A DNA stretch of 36,130 bases, from assembly GCA_020425925.1 (NCBI GenBank), contig JAGQRB010000892.1, positions 1-36,130 of the forward strand. The letters run 5' to 3'. The position numbers and the translations under genes are program-made. Source of the DNA: Planctomycetota bacterium (GTDB taxonomy: Bacteria; Planctomycetota; UBA1135; UBA2386). The notes beneath the pieces are model-generated. The model did no database searches. It saw only the letters and a list, made by a program, of their open reading frames with translations, and was not told the DNA's origin. This document shows, in pieces, positions 33,936 through 36,130 of this stretch (the stretch's first letter is position 1; every line of letters begins with the position of its first letter).

Positions 33936-35636
33936 ATGTCCCCAAGACCTTCCCTCGCTCTCGTTCTCGGCATCGCAACCTCCGTCACCGCACAGAGTTG
34001 GCTCCCGAGCTCACCGTTCCCGAGCTGGGCGACCGGCAGCCCCGGCAACGTCACCTCGATCACCTGGGACCCGGGCAAGACGGCGACCGAGAACGGCATC
34101 GTGCTCGAGAACGCCGCAGAGAACCTGCAGCCGGGTCAGAGCCTGAGCGTCGGCCCCGGCGTCTGGTCGGTGCCGAATCGCTTCGATCTGTCGATGCAGG
34201 GTACCGCGGCGCAGCCGGTGTGGATCTTCGCGTCGGACCCGAACGATCGGCCGGTGATCACGCGACCGGACAACGGCCAGAACTGCATCAACATCGGCAG
34301 CAACGGCCCGTGCCGCTACCTCGTGCTGCAGAACCTCGAGTTCACCGGCGGCGGCGACCTCGTGCGCATCTACGACGGCTCGGAGCTCTGGCTCGACGGC
34401 TGCTACATCCACGACGGCGACGGCGTCGGTATCGCGGTGCAGACCCACGACTGCCGCGGGCTCTTCATCACCCGCAACGAGATCGCGCGACCCGGCCCGG
34501 GGACGCCGGGCGAAGGAATGTACCTCGGCGCCAACTACAGCACCCTGCGCGTGACCGATTCGGTGATCGCCTTCAACCACGTGCACGACCTGAAGAGCGC
34601 GCAGTCCGGGCAGGGCGACGGCATCGAGGTCAAGCAGGGCTCGACCCGCAACTGGGTCCTCGGCAACCACGTGCACGACTGCAAGAACCCGTGCATCCTG
34701 GTCTACGGCACGGACGGCATCGACGAGAACGTCGTCGACGGCAATCTGTGCTACGACAGCGACGACGCGGTGCTGCAGGTGCAGGGCGAGGCGATCGTGC
34801 GCAACAACGTCGCGATCGGCGGTCTCGGCGCGTTCGAGAGCCACGACCACCAGGGCACGTCCCAGAACCTGCAGCTGATCCACAACACGTTCGTCAGCGC
34901 AGGGCGGGCCGCGACGCTCGCACGCTGGGGCGGCCGCAGCGGCATGGTGCTCGCAAACAACGTGATCTACAGCACCGGCTCCAACAGCCTCTACTTCGGC
35001 ATCGGTGACGCCGGCGTCACGGCCACCGGCAACGTCCTGTTCGGCCCGAGCAACCACACCGGTGGCGGCTACCGGTTCGGCACCGGCCTGCTCGATTTCG
35101 AGAACGTCAGCCTGCAGCCGCTCGCGATCGACGCGCGCCCGCGGGTCGGCGGCCCGATCGACAACCGCGGCGATCCGGCGTGGCAGCTGCCGATCGATCG
35201 CAACGGCACCGCGCGCAGCTACCCGCCGGATCCGGGCGCGTTCGCGAACGCCGACACGTTCACCGCCGACACCGCGACGCTGCCGACGTCGGGCGGCGTG
35301 CAGCACCTCGCGCTCGATCTCGGCGCGAACTACGGCACCGCGAGCTACGTGATCGGCATGTCGACCGCCGGCGTCTCGATGCCGGTCCCGATCGCCGGAT
35401 TCTACCTGCCGGTGCAGCTCGACGAGCTCTTCGTCCTGTCGGCGACCGGCGGGCTGGCCGGGCTGCTGCAGAACGGCACCGGCGCGCTCGCCGTCGACGG
35501 CCGTGCGTCGGCGGCACTGTTCGTGCCACCGATCGGACCGGCGGCCGCAGGTCTGACCATCTCGATGGCCGCGATCGTCGCCCCGCTCGGGACCGTCGCG
35601 CACGTCAGCAACCCGATCGCTCTGACGCTGCAGTGA
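33936..35636 (+). CDS. Secreted right-handed parallel beta-helix protein with C-terminal beta module
   Basis: 566 residues from ATG 33936 (MSPRPSLALVLGIATSVTA, signal peptide). Residues about 50-400 are repeated short strands with Asn and Gly turns, as in pectate-lyase-like PbH1 repeats: YLVLQNLEFTGGGDLVRIYD, GLFITRNEIARPG, DSVIAFNHVHDLKSA, NWVLGNHVHDCKNPCILVYG, ENVVDGNLCYDSDDAVLQVQ, LQLIHNTFVSAGRA, GMVLANNVIYSTGSNS. Members bind or cleave polysaccharide; I cannot point to catalytic residues. The last 110 residues are the beta module seen in other exported proteins here (YVIGMSTAGVSMPVPIAGFY, LTISMAAIVAPLG, SNPIALTLQ). No ribosome binding site is visible. A strong inverted repeat follows the stop by 11 bases. 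Confidence 0.9.
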   Translation: MSPRPSLALVLGIATSVTAQSWLPSSPFPSWATGSPGNVTSITWDPGKTATENGIVLENAAENLQPGQSLSVGPGVWSVPNRFDLSMQGTAAQPVWIFASDPNDRPVITRPDNGQNCINIGSNGPCRYLVLQNLEFTGGGDLVRIYDGSELWLDGCYIHDGDGVGIAVQTHDCRGLFITRNEIARPGPGTPGEGMYLGANYSTLRVTDSVIAFNHVHDLKSAQSGQGDGIEVKQGSTRNWVLGNHVHDCKNPCILVYGTDGIDENVVDGNLCYDSDDAVLQVQGEAIVRNNVAIGGLGAFESHDHQGTSQNLQLIHNTFVSAGRAATLARWGGRSGMVLANNVIYSTGSNSLYFGIGDAGVTATGNVLFGPSNHTGGGYRFGTGLLDFENVSLQPLAIDARPRVGGPIDNRGDPAWQLPIDRNGTARSYPPDPGAFANADTFTADTATLPTSGGVQHLALDLGANYGTASYVIGMSTAGVSMPVPIAGFYLPVQLDELFVLSATGGLAGLLQNGTGALAVDGRASAALFVPPIGPAAAGLTISMAAIVAPLGTVAHVSNPIALTLQ

Positions 35637-35647
35637 GCGGGAAAGGT

Positions 35648-35710
35648 GAGAAGGCTGCGCCAGGGACTTCCTCTGCTCCCCTAGTGGCTCGTAGCCGGCG
35701 CAGCCTTCTC
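35648..35710 (+). terminator. Long inverted repeat after the beta-helix gene
   Basis: GAGAAGGCTGCGCC (35648-35661) and GGCGCAGCCTTCTC (35697-35710) are perfect complements, 14 bases, with a 35-base loop. It starts 11 bases after the stop codon. The loop is long for an intrinsic terminator and there is no T-tract. A terminator, an mRNA 3'-end structure, a small structured RNA or a dispersed palindromic repeat are all possible. Confidence 0.45.
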
Positions 35711-35915
35711 GTGTGACAGGGTGAGCGGCGCCGGCTTTCTCGACACCCGCTCCGGCCGCGCTCGAGCGGGAGATGCCAGCGCGCACCTCGATCTCTGCAG
35801 AAATCCGGAGAACCGCGGCTCTGGTACGAACTCGCCACAATTGACCCCGGGCCCGCCCCCCGGATCGGGGCGGCGGTGACCCGCCCGGACCCTTCCGGGC
35901 GTGCGCGGACCGCGC

Positions 35916-35921
35916 TACCGT
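35916..35921 (+). promoter_or_regulatory. Putative -10 element TACCGT
   Basis: GCTACCGT lies 22 bases before the cytochrome gene ATG, giving a leader of about 16 bases. It is the same hexamer as at 6924-6929. Confidence 0.4.
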
Positions 35922-35943
35922 TGGCCGACCCCGCTTCCGCCCG

Positions 35944-36130
35944 ATGCCGCGCTTCCGCCCACCGCCGTCGCAGGCCGCGGCGCTCACCTTCGCGTTGCTC
36001 GCCGCCGCTCTGCCGTCGACGCGCCTGGCAGCGCAGATCGCGACCGAGCAAGTCTCGTTCGCGCGCGACGTCCTGCCGATCCTCTCGGACCGGTGCTTCT
36101 CGTGCCACGGACCCGATGCCCGGGCGCGGC
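35944..36130 (+). CDS. Start of a secreted planctomycete cytochrome c (PSCyt1/DUF1549-type) protein, cut by window end
   Basis: Only 62 codons are visible. The signal peptide (LTFALLAAALPSTRLAAQ) is followed by VSFARDVLPILSDRCFSCHG and PDARAR. C-F-S-C-H is a c-type heme-binding motif, and 'F.rdV.PIL...C..CHGPD' is the opening of the planctomycete-specific cytochrome domain that usually precedes DUF1549 and DUF1553. The rest of the protein lies outside the window, so the full domain order is inferred from family habit. The product should be exported and carry covalently bound heme. Confidence 0.85.
   Translation, partial: MPRFRPPPSQAAALTFALLAAALPSTRLAAQIATEQVSFARDVLPILSDRCFSCHGPDARAR

Larger units (their letters stand above)
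35637..35943. other. 307-base gene-free interval with structured elements
   Basis: It holds a 14-base perfect inverted repeat near its left end, a perfect eight-base hairpin CGCCCGGA (35882-35889) / TCCGGGCG (35894-35901), and a GC-rich CCGCCCC / GGGGCGG pairing just before that. TACCGT near the right end may be the promoter of the cytochrome gene. I see no coding region. Confidence 0.7.

Noticed and set aside
34011-35987. 658-codon minus-strand frame
   Set aside because: It is antisense to the beta-helix protein, with Val/Asp/Arg-rich low-complexity translation and no recognisable domain.

Overview
The window is very GC-rich, gene-dense bacterial chromosome. The gene content points to the Planctomycetota. 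It has an ECF sigma factor fused to a membrane segment and carboxypeptidase-regulatory-like domains, a second ECF sigma/anti-sigma pair, a DUF1080 protein, an arylsulfatase next to a sialate O-acetylesterase-like protein, a Pkn-type kinase with a C-terminal SUMF1/FGE-like domain, and at the right edge the start of a secreted c-type cytochrome (C-x2-C-H) protein of the planctomycete DUF1549/DUF1553 type. Several secreted proteins share a beta-rich module that I associate with deep-branching Planctomycetota of the Saltatorellus/Poly30 kind; this placement is inference. I see no tRNA, rRNA, CRISPR array, insertion sequence or phage gene.

Layout. 1-1585 (-) is the sigma-factor fusion, running off the left edge. 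1686-2312 (+) is a small secreted protein. 2333-5261 (-) is a FIST sensor protein followed by a soluble hybrid histidine kinase. 5395-6857 (-) is a three-gene unit: a Cys-Cys-rich secreted peptide, an ECF sigma factor and a Cys-rich membrane anti-sigma candidate. 6936-8102 (+) is a PLP aminotransferase, facing a CPBP protease and a sulfotransferase (8077-9725, -). 9836-11627 (+) holds a DUF1080 protein, a CheY-like receiver and a CheC/CheX-like protein. 11736-13952 (+) is monomeric isocitrate dehydrogenase. 13971-16144 (-) is a pair of histidine-kinase-like proteins whose conserved elements look complementary. 16287-17537 (+) is a DUF3754/TMEM143-family membrane protein. 17545-26262 (-) is a compact run of seven genes: secreted protein, ABC ATPase, double-FtsX permease, AttH/CrtC-like lipoprotein, glycosylasparaginase-like lipoprotein, sulfatase and SASA esterase. 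26402-31459 (+) is a cytoplasmic tandem-protease protein followed by a receptor-like Ser/Thr kinase. 31460-35636 holds a small hypothetical protein, a serine beta-lactamase-like hydrolase, a YigZ/IMPACT protein and a parallel beta-helix protein. A 307-base gap with a strong inverted repeat precedes the cytochrome gene.

How it fits together. The window is dominated by signalling (two ECF systems, three histidine-kinase-like proteins, a CheY-like receiver, a Ser/Thr kinase next to a double protease) and by envelope or glycan handling (sulfatase, acetylesterase, amidase and an AttEFGH-like ABC system in one run). Many starts lie a few bases downstream of a TA(C/T/G)CGT hexamer, which suggests a common -10 element and leaderless or near-leaderless transcription. 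The most unusual items are the tandem-protease/kinase pair, the cysteine-rich sigma module with a hairpin abutting the sigma start codon, the split kinase pair and the sigma-factor fusion.
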